In this document: positions 12,002 through 24,603 of the stretch, piece by piece
Numbering within the stretch: position 1 is the first letter of the stretch
How the letters are laid out: the number at the start of each line of letters is the position of its first letter
NCBI GenBank assembly: GCA_003254925.1
Contig: QANZ01030535.1
Coordinates: 62,001-126,000, forward strand
Source: Chamaecrista fasciculata
Taxonomy: Eukaryota; Streptophyta; Magnoliopsida; Fabales; Fabaceae
DNA length: 64,000 nucleotides
Reading direction: 5' to 3'
Translations under genes and position numbers: made by a program
The notes under the pieces: generated by a model
The model's database searches: none
Told to the model about the DNA's origin: nothing
Seen by the model: the letters and a program-made list of their open reading frames with translations, nothing else

Positions 12002-12913
12002 TTAAACCAAAAGATATAGAGAGTGCAGATGGTTCTACAGGCAAAGCGAAAGCAGGAACTGCACATTTCCTTATCGAACTTGAGCAAAGGAGATCAATTA
12101 AGGCAGGTGGTTGTGTTTTGTTAAAAACAGTATCTATTTTGTATCTCAGTCAAAGAAGCATCAATTCACCGTGATTTTTTAAATTGAATTACATATGGAA
12201 TTGACTAAAACCCTATTTTGGTCCCTCACATAGTTTTATAGTTTTAATTTTTTTCCTCAGTGTGGTTGCTATTAGATGCCCCCTGTCAATTTGGTCCTGC
12301 AAAGATTCATCCATTACTAATTTTAGTCCCTCTGTCAATTTTTTATAGAATTGATGGCATGTCACGGTGACACATCACAGCTCATCAATAATATAATAAA
12401 AAGCAGAGGACTAAAATTGATAACAATGAATTTGTGAAGGGCAAATTGAGAATAAAACTAACATGTGAGAGACTTATTCATGGTCATATATTCAGTGAAT
12501 GAAGAGATGATTGATTTTACTTTGTTAAAGCATATACATTTTTGAAAGCCTTAGAGTTAGATTTTGTATGGCTTTTGCAGGTGTTTGGGAAGAGCACATT
12601 TATTGGATTGGCCATAACTTTCTTTGCTGGAGTTTGCTTCTCTCTGTTCTCACCAGCTTTCAACTTAGCAACAAATGACCAGTGGCACACTCTGAAGAAA
12701 GGAGTTCCCCATCTGAGTGTCTACACTGCTTTCTTCTATTTCTCGGTCTCTTGTTTCGTCATCGCCATCATTCTCAACATCACCTTCCTATACTACCCTG
12801 TGTTGAACTTACCCAAGTCATCACTGAAGGCCTATTTGGGAGACTGGAATGGAAGAGGAGTGAGAGGGAGAAAAGTTAGATGTGAACTATATATATGTGT
12901 GTTAATGATGTAA
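12002..12913 (+). pseudogene. Ureide permease (UPS family) gene fragment
   Basis: Two adjacent exons of a ureide permease, a plasma-membrane transporter of allantoin, other ureides and uracil. Exon a (12002-12102) encodes STGKAKAGTAHFLIELEQRR, part of the cytosolic loop. Exon b starts at 12581 after TTTTGCAG and encodes VFGKSTFIGLAITFF, FSLFSPAFNLATNDQWHTLK, and a second membrane segment up to YLGDWNGRG. After that the frame leaves the family and stops at 12913. The family protein has about 10 membrane segments and roughly 400 residues; only two segments are here, and no upstream or downstream exons were found. The intron between holds a fold-back MITE (about 12190-12480). Exon a is followed by GCAGGT, so a GC-AG intron would be needed. 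A captured or decayed fragment. Confidence 0.85.
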
Positions 12914-14394
12914 AGAATAATGATATATTATATATAGATATCTATTATAGTAGTAGCAGTACGCACTAGAGTTGAAAGATCAAATTTATTAGTCAATTAG
13001 TCTCAAATACTTTGGACAGATTCATAGGGGAGGGTTGGATAGGTTGTTGATCATTCAATAACTCAAGTAGGAGTAGGAAATGCAAATCCATGACTCATAC
13101 TACAGTACATACATACATCCATATATACATACATGAATGGTCCACACTCCACAGTTTCAGGTTTGACAGATTAAATAGATTATGGCTGTGTGAGCCTCAC
13201 TCATTAAATATCTTCTCTGAAAGGATCAACATTGGTCATTGAAATGCACTTTGCCACGTCTTTTTCTTAGCATTACAACCCCAAAACAATCATGTCATTC
13301 TTTATTATGCTTAACTTTTCTCTATGTTTTAACTTTTAACAGTGATACTATTTCAAATTATCCCTTTAAATTAAAGCATGAGGCTGTTGAAAAGTTAAAG
13401 TTGTTGAGAATTATATGGGCAACAATGGCTGTAAAAAGCTATTGATGTTGCCCTATATATCATGCCAATATTAAAGGAAAAGAAAGACATGTTAAATTTT
13501 GGAATTGGGTACATCACAACAAATTATGACTTGCTGATAAAGGCCAATAAAGCAGTGTAAGTTGCTCGCATTCCCTTTTTCTTTTTCGTTACAACTTTCA
13601 TCTTATTCAGAAATTTTAAATAAAACAACACCACAACACGTTTAAGCTATCAATTTACTAATCCTCACTCCTTACCTTTCGTGCTTCTCAGTGAAATCAT
13701 TTACTGCTATGACAAAAGAAAGCTCTTCAAATACGTCAGACCTCGCACATCTCTTTTTCTAACACCAGCAATGATCGACTATATCCATCCATCACTTTCG
13801 TAATTATTTTTATTTTTCTGCCTCAGATAAAACATCATATAACAAAATTTCAAATGCCTTTCACTCATCATTCCATGCACTGCGTAACTATATAACATAT
13901 GTTGTTGGTTATATTCTGCTCTGTAGCATGTTGTTTATGTTTATTGCTGCTGTTGGCGTGCTCGGGGCATCGGAAATGATCATACAAAAAAAGAAAAAAG
14001 AGAAAAAAACTCAACAGAAACACTGTAAATTACTCATATTGTTAAAATGAATGAAGAAGCAGTCAAGCATGTACTCTTGAAGTTCAATTGCAGACGCAGA
14101 ATGTTCACATCCACTTGTTTCAAATTCAATTAATGCATCATCCATTTTAAAGGAGGAAGCATCGTTGGTGATTATTGATTAGAGTGGAGAAACAAACTAT
14201 AAAGAGAGGAAGAAGGAGAAGAAGCAGAAAAAGAAGAAAGAAAAGTGTACGGGATTAAATTACAATTTCAGATTTCAGATTGGGGGTAAATGTTAATTTT
14301 TAAAAAATATAAATTTTACCTGTTTAACAGGTTTCCAATTGAATATTTAGAACCGTTAGATGAGATCTAACGGTTAAAATTAGGCCAAATCAGC
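12914..14394. other. Noncoding remainder of the captured segment
   Basis: AT-rich sequence downstream of the ureide permease fragment. It includes a perfect short palindrome around AACCGTTAGAT...ATCTAACGGTT at about 14351-14375. No exon is recognised. Confidence 0.4.
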
Positions 14395-14539
14395 CTTTGC
14401 ATCCCATGTCAAGATTGTATCTTTGCATTATAGACTCACCCTATATATATATACTAACAAAAAAAAAGTGGATAGAGAGATGTATCAAACTGGAGAACTA
14501 TTTTCTTTTTGTTGCATATATATTACTTAATCTCAATCT

Positions 14540-14822
14540 TATATATTTTTTAAATTAGTTTTTATTATTTAAATGTATTAATATATTTAATAATAATAAT
14601 ACATTTATTTATAATAAAAAGTGTCTAAAATTTACTATAAATATAATTATAATAAATTATTACTATTTAAATATACATATATTAAAAAATAAACACATAC
14701 TTGAAATTTTTATTTTATATATATAATATTAATTTTATATTTTTATTTAATATATAAATTATATATTTATTTTTAAAAAAAATTTGGCCCCCTATTAGGA
14801 ATTCCTTGCTCCGTCCCTGGTG
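14540..14822. mobile_element. Partial hAT-like element (right end only)
   Basis: The AT-rich stretch ending GGAATTCCTTGCTCCGTCCCTGG matches the right end of the complete element at 22630-23636, including the Cs before the terminus. A left end was not found, so this is a truncated copy. Confidence 0.5.
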
Positions 14823-16560
14823 ACTGTAGTAACATTACTGAGTTATTTATCTTTTGGATTTTATTCTTTCTCTTTCTTTTTCTGCAATTTGTAAGATTGA
14901 AAATTTGGGTAACAGTTGGATTAGCCAAAACTGATGTTAGAAGATGGGTTTTTTCTAGTTGCATTTCTCTACCCCATCGTCTTTGTTGACTATTCTGAAT
15001 TTAGACAGTAACTCGATAAGATTTTCTGAAGGAGGTGGTTGATTTGCTACTACAGTTATTTCTCTTTTCTAAAGTTTTAATTTTAGTGTTTTGTTTATTT
15101 ATGTTTTGTTTGTTTCTGTTTTTCTTGTTGCTGTAATACTTTATAAACTATTTGTTGTGTGTTGTTTGAATGTTTGGTGTTGTTCTCCAATGGAATCACT
15201 TTGTTAAAAAGAAAAGACGTTAATGCAATTTTTTAAAAAAAGAATATTGTGATAATTGTCGATGATCTGGTATCAGATCTAGAAAAGATGAGATGCCTTC
15301 AAACTCAATTTCAGCAATTGAATTATTTAACGTTTGTGGCATGCATTTTGTGGGTTTGTTTTCATCCTCGTTTGGCGGTAAGTATATTATATACTAGTGA
15401 TGTTTGCGTGTGATGCACCCCTTAAAATTTTTCATCTAATATATTTTTTAAATGGAAAATTCATTCTTTTTAGTATTTTTTTTTGTTGGTTTTGTAGGCC
15501 AAATACAAAAAATAATATGAAACTGGTAAAAAATATTGTAAACTTATTAAAATAAAACAAAGAAAAAAACTTTTTTTTTTCATTTTTACTAATATAATAA
15601 TTATTCATGTTGTGACTTTTGTATATTTTATATATGTAGGATAATGAAATTATGGATTCACAAGTATATCTTATTGTTATATAAAATTTTTAGTTATATT
15701 TTATCAATTATAGAATATTTATATTTAAAATAATTAATATTTATTTTATTTATATATTTATGACTTAATCTGGTTTGACCGTCGGTCCAACCGATTGAAC
15801 CAATCAACCCGTGACCCGAAGGTCTGTCCAGGTCACTCTCCGATTCAGTTTTAATAACATTGGTTATTTCCATTATATTTTTTGGACAAAATTTTTTTTT
15901 AATATAATGTTTGAATTATAAATATTTTGAGACTAATCATCTTACTTTATATATACAAATTTACTTTTATTTTGGTTTTCAAATTTTTATATTTGTTCTC
16001 TTTTAGTCCTCTATATGTTTGATTTTTGTCCTCAATCTTATAATAAGTTAATTATTTGACAAAGAGAAAAAGAAAATTCATTAAAAGAAAAATCAATCAT
16101 AAATTTATTTCATTTGGGTCCTTAAATTTATAATAAGTGACTTGACAATGCGAGATAGAAAAAATTTCACTCTTTAAAAGAAAAATCAACTATAAATTTA
16201 TCTCTAATTTCTGACTAAAAACGAATATTTTTCTTTTTCACTTTGTCAACTCATTTATTGTGACACATTTAAGTGAGAAATAATTCATCTTAACTGTTAG
16301 TTAGAAATAACAGTAGAAACCAGATGAAGTCACATTTTGGGAACCAAAATGAAACAAAAAATAGTTTGAGGATTAAATTGAAACTAATCCCATAGTTTGA
16401 GGACCAAACCAAAATTAAAAATAGTTTGATGAGTAAAATAAAACTGACTCCATAGTTTGAGGATCCAAACATAAAAAAAAAATAATTTGAGGACTAAAAT
16501 GAAACTAACTTGCACATTGATAGTCTCATTTCCTATTCAGCATTTAATCAACCAATCAAG
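14823..16560. other. Noncoding stretch with repeat debris
   Basis: No gene is seen. A hAT-type terminus lies at about 15775-15861 (GGTCCAACCGATTGAACC ... TTTTAATAACATTG), like the right end of the 18518-19311 element. From 15960 to 16520 there is a fold-back MITE with 'gaggaccaaa' units on one side and 'tttagtcct' units on the other. Confidence 0.45.
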
Positions 16561-17461
16561 TTTGGATTTCCACAGAAGCAAGTTCTCTTAGTTCCTTCAA
16601 CTGATCATATCATCACACATAATACTTTGAAAATTGAGGAGAATGAAATTAATTGAAGTGATGAAGGGAAATAAATGAAGAATGAATTACTTACAGGGTT
16701 GAGACAGTCGGTCTGTATGAAGGAAGCACGCATCTGAATCAAGAGAGGACAATAAATTAAAACAGCCAAGAAACATCTGAATACAATAAACATATGAAAT
16801 TTCACAGATTTAAACTTGAAATGAAAACTCCCTTTATTTCTTCAATTATTCTGCTATCATTAAACAACAAAATGTTCCAGGAAACACTACATTCTGCTTG
16901 ATCTAATAAATAGAAACAATAAGCGAATATAAACAAAAGAAACAAAGGCACCACATGTACTTGCAAGAGGGAGAGAAATTTTAAATTTAAATCTTATCAC
17001 ATCATTAGAAAACAAAAAAATGGGTACTGACAAAAGAACTTTGGCATCCTCCTCAATTTTTTAGTTAAGAACCATTAACACTTTAAAATAGAGACACTTG
17101 TATCAAATTTTGATTCAGCACTATAAATTTTGTTGTCATTCTCATAAATTTTGATTAAGCACTTAATTCAATGAATGTAACACTCAAGAAGCCCACTTAA
17201 AGTACAAAGCATCATATGCAACTATTTGACCCGATGATGGAAGTCTCTCATACCAAATCAATATCTTAAATGAGCTCTTATTCAAAGACATATGCTCTAT
17301 TTTGTTGAAAAATACAACAAATGTAGATTAACACAAAGTAAATCAAGAAATCTGGATTACCACTGCTTCAAATTCTACAAGCAGACGAATGACAATCCAG
17401 AAAAGTTGGTGACATTCAGAGTAAGGAAACCGAATGCCTTTCTCTCTTTCAAATCTCATCC

Positions 17462-17740
17462 TCATTCAAGAACTTTCTGGCATTGCAATTTGTTTGCTCC
17501 AGATATTGCAGCTCCAAAATCTGCAAGCCTTGGTAATGTAATATCACCTATATGCTGCAGAATTGAAGAAAGAGTCAACAGTTTTTGCAATTGATTCCTG
17601 GCATAAACACACAAGCATCCATATATGATAATAAATCAAGAGTAATAAAAACAAAAAGGCAAAGGCATTATTACCTGTATCTTGGTGATTTCTATCTCTT
17701 TCTTTACTAACTCAAGTGTAAGTTGCAATCGATTATATAC
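17462..17740 (-). pseudogene. Lon protease gene fragments (two exons, order swapped)
   Basis: Two exon-like pieces of the organellar ATP-dependent Lon protease lie on the minus strand. Piece 1 (17675-17740) has an acceptor, 22 codons with RLQLTLELVKKEIEITKIQ, and a GT donor. Piece 2 (17462-17554) follows CTGCAG and encodes HIGDITLPRLADFGAAISGA then NKLQCQKVLE and a stop. In intact Lon the LADFGAAISG segment comes just before RLQLTLELVKKE, so the two exons are in the wrong order here. Neither the AAA+ ATPase nor the Ser-Lys protease domain is present. This is a rearranged non-functional fragment, probably captured by a transposon or left by local rearrangement. Confidence 0.8.
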
Positions 17741-18517
17741 CTATTCAAAAAAAAAAAATTGAACTACAATGTAAGTATGTAAATGTGTTTTATGGAGACT
17801 GACATGAGGAGTTGAGGAGATCAGTAATGCACCCTAGCCTTAAACTCAATATTTACCTGAGCTTTAAAGCAATTGGGCATATACTGTCCACAGGCACCTT
17901 CACCATTACTCTGTCATAATCAGATAATGGAGACTGACATATATAAGAATATTCATGAAAATTTCAGATGGGCTATTAGCAGTCAAAACATCCACCTAGT
18001 TGATAATAAAACAGAAAGCATAGTTTAAACCAACTAATTCAGAAAAGTATAAATACATCAAAGCATATATAACTAAAGAAAAAGTTATTAAATAGTCCCA
18101 CTTATATAATAAAAATTTAGATAAAAAACATAATGACAAAAGCACTTCAAATAATTCATTACAAAAATTTAAGCACCCAAATTGGAAGTATATGGCAATG
18201 CTAATATTTACCAACAGTGCTGGGGTTCTTTATATATTCTGTTGACATAGGAAGTATGGCAATGCTCGTATTTACCTGCCAATATGAAACGCACGAAAAT
18301 ATCTAAAAGTAAGATCTAACTGAAGATTTAAAGGTTATCCCTTTCAATGCCATTCATAACAAACTAGACCCATTATTAATATTCCTTTTTTTACCACATT
18401 AAAATTATAATTAGTCTTTACACAATATTAACAAATCAACTATAAGCTCTCACTTTAGCTGTCAATGCAATGACAATCATGCATTAAAAAAAGAAAACTG
18501 AAAAAGTTATCTCTATG

Positions 18518-19311
18518 CAGTGATGTGAAAATCGGACCGGCCGGTCGGACCGCTACCCGAAGACACAAGCGAGTTGGTTCAACCATTTGAACCGAAAATA
18601 ACCGGCCAAGAATCGGAAAACCGGCGGTTCTCAATTTTTTTTTTTTTTTTTATCAGGAACGTGCGTGCATTCACGAAGAAGGAAACAAAGCTACTGAGTT
18701 CGTGGATTCTCAACGGAGCTCGACGGTTTCTTCAGCAGAGGTGTTCGTCGCCGGCGGTCATCATCCGAGGGCGGCGGTTCGCGGAGTTTCCCGGGCAGAT
18801 CTGGGCTGGTTCGCGGCGGAGCTCTGAGATTCGTTTTTTAAGAGTTCAAGTTCGTGAACATTCGGCGATTTTCTGGGTTTGTTGCGAGGGAGATCGACGC
18901 GTTTTTGCAGGTGTTCACCGCCGGAGTTGATCAACTATCGACTGTGAGTGGTGGTGATTTTTTTTTCAATGTCTTTGGGCGGTGGAAAGTAACAGAAGTT
19001 CGAATTTTCTTGGCCTTCTTCTTGAAGGTAGGGCCAGACTTCACTGCTTTAGCAGTTTTCAAGGCCTGCCTGGGTCGGTCTTCTTTAATATATTAAAAAT
19101 AATAGGTCTTGGCCAAAAATATAATAATAGCAATCAATTGATTTTAGACCAAAAAAAAAATATAGAGGGTTTATATTTAATATATTAAAAATAATTATTT
19201 ATTGCGTCATCCCTCATCCGGTCCAAATATCCGGTCCGACCGATTCAACCGATCAGACCGTGAACCGAACACTTGTCCAAGTCTTTGTCCGGTTCGGTTA
19301 TGACAACATTG
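18518..19311. mobile_element. hAT-type non-autonomous element, 794 bp
   Basis: The ends are CAGTGATGTGAAAATCGGACC and, in complement, CAATGTTGTCATAACCGAACC, which give imperfect terminal inverted repeats. The 8-bp sequence TCTCTATG is repeated exactly on both sides (18510-18517 and 19312-19319), the duplication length of hAT elements. Both ends are rich in CCGGTTCGACC-like motifs. The GC-rich interior has open frames but no transposase, so it is non-autonomous. Confidence 0.8.
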
Positions 19312-19452
19312 TCTCTATGTCTCACTTAATGTAGCAGTATTTTGTGCTATTTTCAAATAAGTGGGGGCATTCTACTAAATTTTAAAGTTGTAACTAAGTC
19401 TTAATTTGGGGAGGTAAAATATAATTTCTATTAAATTATAGTTTCTACTCAC

Positions 19453-19554
19453 TCAGCCATTAGCAAGGACAATAATTGCCATAATTGCTGCAGCTTCCAT
19501 AACCCATGGTAGAGGATTCCACATAAAGTCTAGAAATTTCAAAAACTTATTCTC
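19453..19554 (-). pseudogene. Plasma-membrane H+-ATPase exon fragment
   Basis: After an acceptor (GATGCAG) the minus strand encodes [20 protein letters not shown], continuing [13 protein letters not shown], then a stop. This matches the first transmembrane region of plant P-type plasma-membrane proton pumps, which normally read [22 protein letters not shown]. The remaining roughly 900 residues, including the phosphorylation site DKTGT, are absent. Its neighbours on the same strand are Lon fragments, so it is part of a patchwork of unrelated gene pieces. Confidence 0.8.
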
Positions 19555-20228
19555 CTGCATCAACATTTGCAAATATGCTAAATAAAAATTTCAAACTATT
19601 GCTTCCTTCTAATAACATAACCCTGAAGGATATAGGACAGGCAACATATGAAGCACTATAAAGCAATAGTTTGAGCTTTCCAGAGAAACGCCGCGACAAT
19701 CTCTACCTCTACAGATGTACTCGCCGAAGCATCCAAAACATTGGAACCAAAACGATTTCCAGAAATAACGCCAAATTTTTCAACTTCTGTTGTCATTTGT
19801 GATGACCAATCATCTTCGAGCGAGAAGATCCAAACATAAAACATTTAAGAACTCCATAAAGATGGTTGAAATTATCAAACAAAATCGATTAATATTTCCG
19901 ATTTGTTTCATTTAACTCTCACATTTTCTCAAAAACAAAACAAACAGCATCCAATAGATCCGTCAATAGAAGGATACAAAGTGAAACTTTGCAACGCGCA
20001 CACACATAAAGTATGAAAAATTACAGAAACAATCGAATCAATTCATTATTACATCATCCAGCACAGATGAAATGAGAGAGATGAAAAGAGGAATGTTGAT
20101 GTAAGGAGAATTTGAAATTTGAATTGGAAGCTAAAATCTGAAATCAACGCCATAAGGAGAAAGACGACAGAAGCAAAAATAAGAGGGATTAATGGTTCTC
20201 GTTGAGCAGCGATCCAAATGCCAGTTGC
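19555..20228. other. Unassigned sequence left of the CACTA element
   Basis: The minus strand has two short open frames (19656-19844 and up to about 20234) that resemble transcribed leader or first-exon sequence, but I do not recognise them. The CACTA element interrupts this stretch: the sequence resumes at 26177. Confidence 0.3.
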
Positions 20229-21884
20229 GACCACTACAAGAAAATTGACATATACCTACGGATAGTTTTAGTGACAGTACACAAAACTATAGGTATATGT
20301 AGTATTTACCTACAATAAAATGATTGTGTCACTAAATAGTTATTATTTTACCTACGAATTTAAAATTCCATCACTATATGTAATTATTGAGTTTAATTGT
20401 TTTATAATTATTTGTTAAACAATATAATATAAATAATTTATTTGGAAACATTAAATATAATTAAGATGTATGAAACTTTTACTTACAGATAAATAAAACT
20501 GTCTATAAAAGAATGTTATTTTACCTACGAATTTAAGATTGTGTCACTAAATAGTTATTGTTTTACCTATGAATTTAAAATTCTATCACTATATGTAATT
20601 ATTGATTTTAATTGGTTTATAATTATTCATCAAACAAGATAATATAAATAATTTATTTGGGAACATTAAATATAATTAAGATGTATGAAATAGATAAACA
20701 AAATTGTCACTAAAAGAATGTTATTTTACCTACAATTTAAATGGGTCTATCACTAAAATCATATTGTTTTACCTATAAATTTGAAGTTGTTGTCACTATA
20801 AATCTGAAAAAAGCACTAATTATATTTTGTCACCAAATTTTATACCAACTGTCAATTTCATCCCTAGTGTTTCTAATTTTGGTCAATTTTATCCTTTGAC
20901 AAACTTCTTTCAATAAATTAACAACAAACTGCATCATGTTTTTCAATCTGAGTTAAGGTTTGAGTTTCTAATCAAAAGATTTGAGATTCTTTTTCTATTA
21001 ATTTTATATTACATATTATTACCTACTTAGATTCTGTCGTTAATATTTGACTAAATTAAGAGTAAAGGATAAAATTAACCAAAATGTAAAACATTAAGGA
21101 CGAAATTGATAGTTGATTTAAAGTTTGAGAACGAAATTAATATTAAATTAAAATATATCTTTTATTTGATTTGAGACCTATTATCTGATTTAATATAAAT
21201 TCAAACTTAATTCAAGATATAATAAAGTATGAATTCATATATGATTCAATCTTGAATTTTTTTAGTATCCAATTTAATTTATATTTGAATGATTTAAGAT
21301 CTTTTGTAAAATTTAATGTCAACTTAAATTTGATTAATATTGAAATTTTACTTGTTATTTTCATTTTGTATTTAAGTATTAGGTCATATTTTTTTCTATT
21401 TAGATTGAGCTGGTATAAGATGATCATACTATATGATAAATATCAAGTATTCAGAAATGATATACGTGTAACTTGTAGTATACAATTATGAATTATCTAT
21501 GAGTTATTTGATTTAATTTCAATTTGAGCTTGATTTAAGATCTCATTTTAAATTTAGATTCCATGATCCATTTGATTTGACTCATCTCATTGATTCGACT
21601 TGATTTAAGATGTAATTTAGCTTAAACTCATACTTTGCCTAATTCAATTTAAATTTGATTAAATTTGAGACCTATTATCTAATTTTTTAAAAAAATTGAA
21701 CTTAATCCTAGATGTAATTAAATATGAATTCATATTTGATTCAATCTTTAACTCTTTTAGTATTTAGTTCAATCTAAATTTAAATTGATTTGAAATCCTT
21801 CATAAAATTCAATGTCAACATGAATTTGATTAATTTTGGAATCTCAAAGTATGAATTTCAATCTCCATTTGAGTAGTGGGTCAT

Positions 21885-22175
21885 CTTTACCCTAAAATCC
21901 TAAAATCTAATCCTAAAACTCTAAACCTTAAACCTAAACCCTAAACTCTAACTATATACTCAAAATCGCTAATCAATTACAGGTTTTAAATATAATTTTA
22001 TTTTTTATTTATAGAAATTTTACATTCAAAAAGTTAATTTGAACCCTAAACCCTACACTCTAATCCTAAATCATAAACTCCAAACCCTAAAATCCTAAAA
22101 CTCTAAACTTTAAATCTAAACTCTAAACCCTAACTCTAACCCCAACCAAACCCTTACGGCCTTACCCGAAACCTT
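21885..22175 (+). repeat. Degenerate telomere-like CCCTAAA repeats
   Basis: Two clusters of CCCTAAA/CCTAAAA/CTCTAAA-type heptamers (21885-21960 and 22030-22150), separated by AT-rich sequence. Both lie inside the CACTA element. They are too degenerate to be a recent telomere insertion. Confidence 0.75.
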
Positions 22176-22629
22176 AAATCGCTAATTAATTACAGGATTT
22201 AAATTTAATTTGAACTTTTTAATTTACAAAATCAATTGAATTAAAGTTGAATTAAACTGTATAATTACATATAAAATCAATTGAAAAATTATCTCTATCT
22301 TTATTTATCTATTGTAGCCTAATACATTGTTTTAAACTCTTAATTTTAAAAAGTATTAATAGTAAATGAAAATTATAGTTAAAATGTTAACAAAAATATG
22401 GTCCACGTTATTGACCAACAAGATAGTGGGCAACTGGGCATCATGGTGTTAATAAATAGAAGGGAGAACCAAATAGTAGTGGCAAAACTTATTTTAGATT
22501 TGGCGAATTTTTTTGGCCAAATCTTTTGGCGCCATTTCAAAACTTGAAAGCTTCTTTCATATCTCCACTTATTTAGCCAAAGTAATGTGCAGTTTTGATA
22601 CATCTCTTCCCTTTCATATGGGTGTTCCT

Positions 22630-23636
22630 CAGGGACAGAGCTAGGAAGGGCCAGTGGGGGCCATGACCCCCCCAAAAGTTTACTAACATATATAAGTAAA
22701 ATGTACATGATATTATACTCAGCAAGTTTAGCTTAGTGGCATGATAGTTGGTCACTCTAATTTTGTTTCTTTTCTATTTTCAGTTTACTTCAAACCTCCT
22801 CTCATTTTCTTTTACCTTTTGTTGCTTCATATGCTTATTGTTTTCCAATTTGGTCCTTCTTATTTTGTTTCTTTTACATTTTTAAATTTCTTCAAACCTC
22901 CTCTCATTTTATATTTACCTTTTATTTCCTCATATGTTTATTGTTTTCAATTTGGTCCCTCTTATTTGGTTTCTTTTACATTTTTAGTTTTCTTCAAAGC
23001 TCCTCTCATTTTATTTTTTTTTCAAACTTCACTTATTTTATTCTAGCTAAAATCACATTTTGGTCCATTCCATATTTACTTTCTCTCAATTTGATCCATT
23101 TTAGTTAATCATTTTTAAACATTTCAATTTTTCAAAAAACTTTTTACCTATTTGATTTACCTCGTGAAGTCTTTTATGAATATTTTACTTATCAAATTTC
23201 AAAATATCATATCTTTCTAATTTTTTTCATCTCATATTAGTTATCAATATTTGGCTAAAGTAAGAGCAAAAAAATAAAATTAACCAAAATATGAAACATT
23301 TGGGACAAAATTAACCGTATAAAAAAAATTTGAAGATGAAATTGACAGATAGTGTAAAATTTAGAGACTAAAAAAATACTGTGGCCTTTTATTTATTAAA
23401 TCTCAACATATCATACCTTTTTAAATATTTGTATTATTTATATATATTAATAATATTTAATGAACTTAATAATATACTTATTTATTATAAAATATACTTA
23501 AAAATTTACTACAATATAATTATAATTATATTAATTATTAATATTTAAATATTTTATTAAATATATATAATATATGATTATTTAATATAAAAAAAATTCT
23601 GGCCCCCCCTATCCAGAGTTCCTGGCTCCGTCACTG
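22630..23636. mobile_element. hAT-like non-autonomous element nested in the CACTA
   Basis: Terminal inverted repeats: CAGGGACAGAGCTAGGAA at the left and, in complement, CAGTGACGGAGCCAGGAA at the right. The 8-bp target duplication GTGTTCCT is exact (22622-22629 and 23637-23644). Length 1007 bp. The inside is AT-rich with degenerate 'ttcaaacctcctctcatttt' repeats and no transposase. It inserted after the host CACTA. Confidence 0.85.
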
Positions 23637-23747
23637 GTGTTCCTTCAAACTATGATGTTTGATTGTTTGTCAACAAGTTCTTTAAAGAATGCATAATTAA
23701 CTAAGGTATCTATCTTCTCTATAAAGAGAGAGTATGTTTTTTTTAGG

Positions 23748-24270
23748 GTAAAATACACAAAAGGGCCCTGTGGTTTGGCCCTATTTCAGTTTGGGTCCTT
23801 GTGGTTTAAAACGTTACAGTCAGGGTCCCTATGGTTTGCTCCGTTTGCAAATAGGGTCCTAGGAGCTTTTCTCCATCCAACTTAACGGTGCACATGTTTT
23901 GCACATGACCTCTACCCCCCAAACCCTAATTTTTTCAATCATTCATCACAGCCTTGCGATTTTTCATCTCATAGATGCGATTTCTTCCTCTCTTCTCCTT
24001 CACACATGCGATTTCTTCATCCTCCACACCAAGCTCGCAAATTCTTCCTCCTTCACTCTCTCCATCAACGATTCATCTTCCCCTTCACTCTCTCCTTCGC
24101 TCGTGATTTCCTCATCTTCAAACCCTAAATTTTCCTCCTTCCCTTCACTCACAGTCGCTCCTTCAAACCCTAAAATTTCTGTCGCCATTTCATTCCCTTC
24201 ACTCACAGTCGCGATTTTGCTCTCGTGTTCGTGTTGCTCCACAATTAACTGCCAAAGGTATGGATCCCAC
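23748..24270 (+). other. MITE half-arm and leader-like pyrimidine-rich stretch
   Basis: From 23748 to 23890 there is one arm of a 'ctgtggtttggccc' fold-back MITE. From 23900 to 24260 there is a C/T-rich stretch with repeated CTTCACTCACAGTCGC units and TTCAAACCCTAAA, ending before GTATGG. It looks like the 5' leader of a captured gene. Its long open frame has low-complexity Ser/Pro-rich content and no family match. Confidence 0.35.
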
Positions 24271-24543
24271 TCGTTTCTTCTTCACTATCTAAAGACCATG
24301 TAGTTTCAGTCTTGTATGATTGTTTATTTATTTTAATTTACCATATTTATTATTTATCAAATTATTGACGACTAAATTTGTCTTCAAACATTGTCTCATC
24401 TCTTGGGCAAAAACAGTTTTAGTCTTGTATGTAGTTTCAGTCTTCAAACATTGTCACATTACCAAAAAAATTTGTGTTTGCTTAATAACATTTTAATAAG
24501 CATCTGCGTGACTGATTAACTTGTAATCATGACAAAGCCATAC

Positions 24544-24603
24544 CTTTGAGTAAAATGACCCACATAGTTCTGGAGCTCTATACCACCTGGTAGCAACATA
24601 ATC
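24544..24603 (-). pseudogene. Captured MAP-kinase exon (TDY class)
   Basis: Sixty bases on the minus strand, bounded by an acceptor (TTTGTAG) and a GT donor, encode DYVATRWYRAPELCG then SFYSK. This is the activation-loop / P+1 segment of plant MAP kinases of the T-D-Y group, in which the preceding Thr ends the previous exon. No other kinase exon is seen. It sits inside the CACTA element, which implies capture of host gene sequence. Not functional alone. Confidence 0.85.

Larger units (their letters stand above)
9683..14415. mobile_element. Candidate gene-capturing segment bounded by a 21-bp inverted repeat
   Basis: A 21-bp sequence at 9683-9703 (core CTTGACATGGGATGC) recurs exactly in reverse complement at 14395-14415. 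The 4.7 kb between holds a ureide permease gene fragment, intron-like text, a promoter-like or 5'-UTR-like pyrimidine-rich stretch (9890-10140) and a 260-bp direct duplication. This resembles a Pack-MULE or another gene-capturing element. No matching target duplication was found, and the arms diverge outside the 21 bp, so the element call is tentative. Confidence 0.35.

Noticed and set aside
18574-19188. Arg-rich open frames around 18.6-19.2 kb
   Set aside because: They lie wholly inside a bounded hAT-type element with GC-rich filler, and no transposase or host motif is seen.
23899-24303. Ser/Pro-rich 134-codon frame
   Set aside because: C/T-rich leader-like sequence with internal repeats; no domain, and the antisense frame is equally long.
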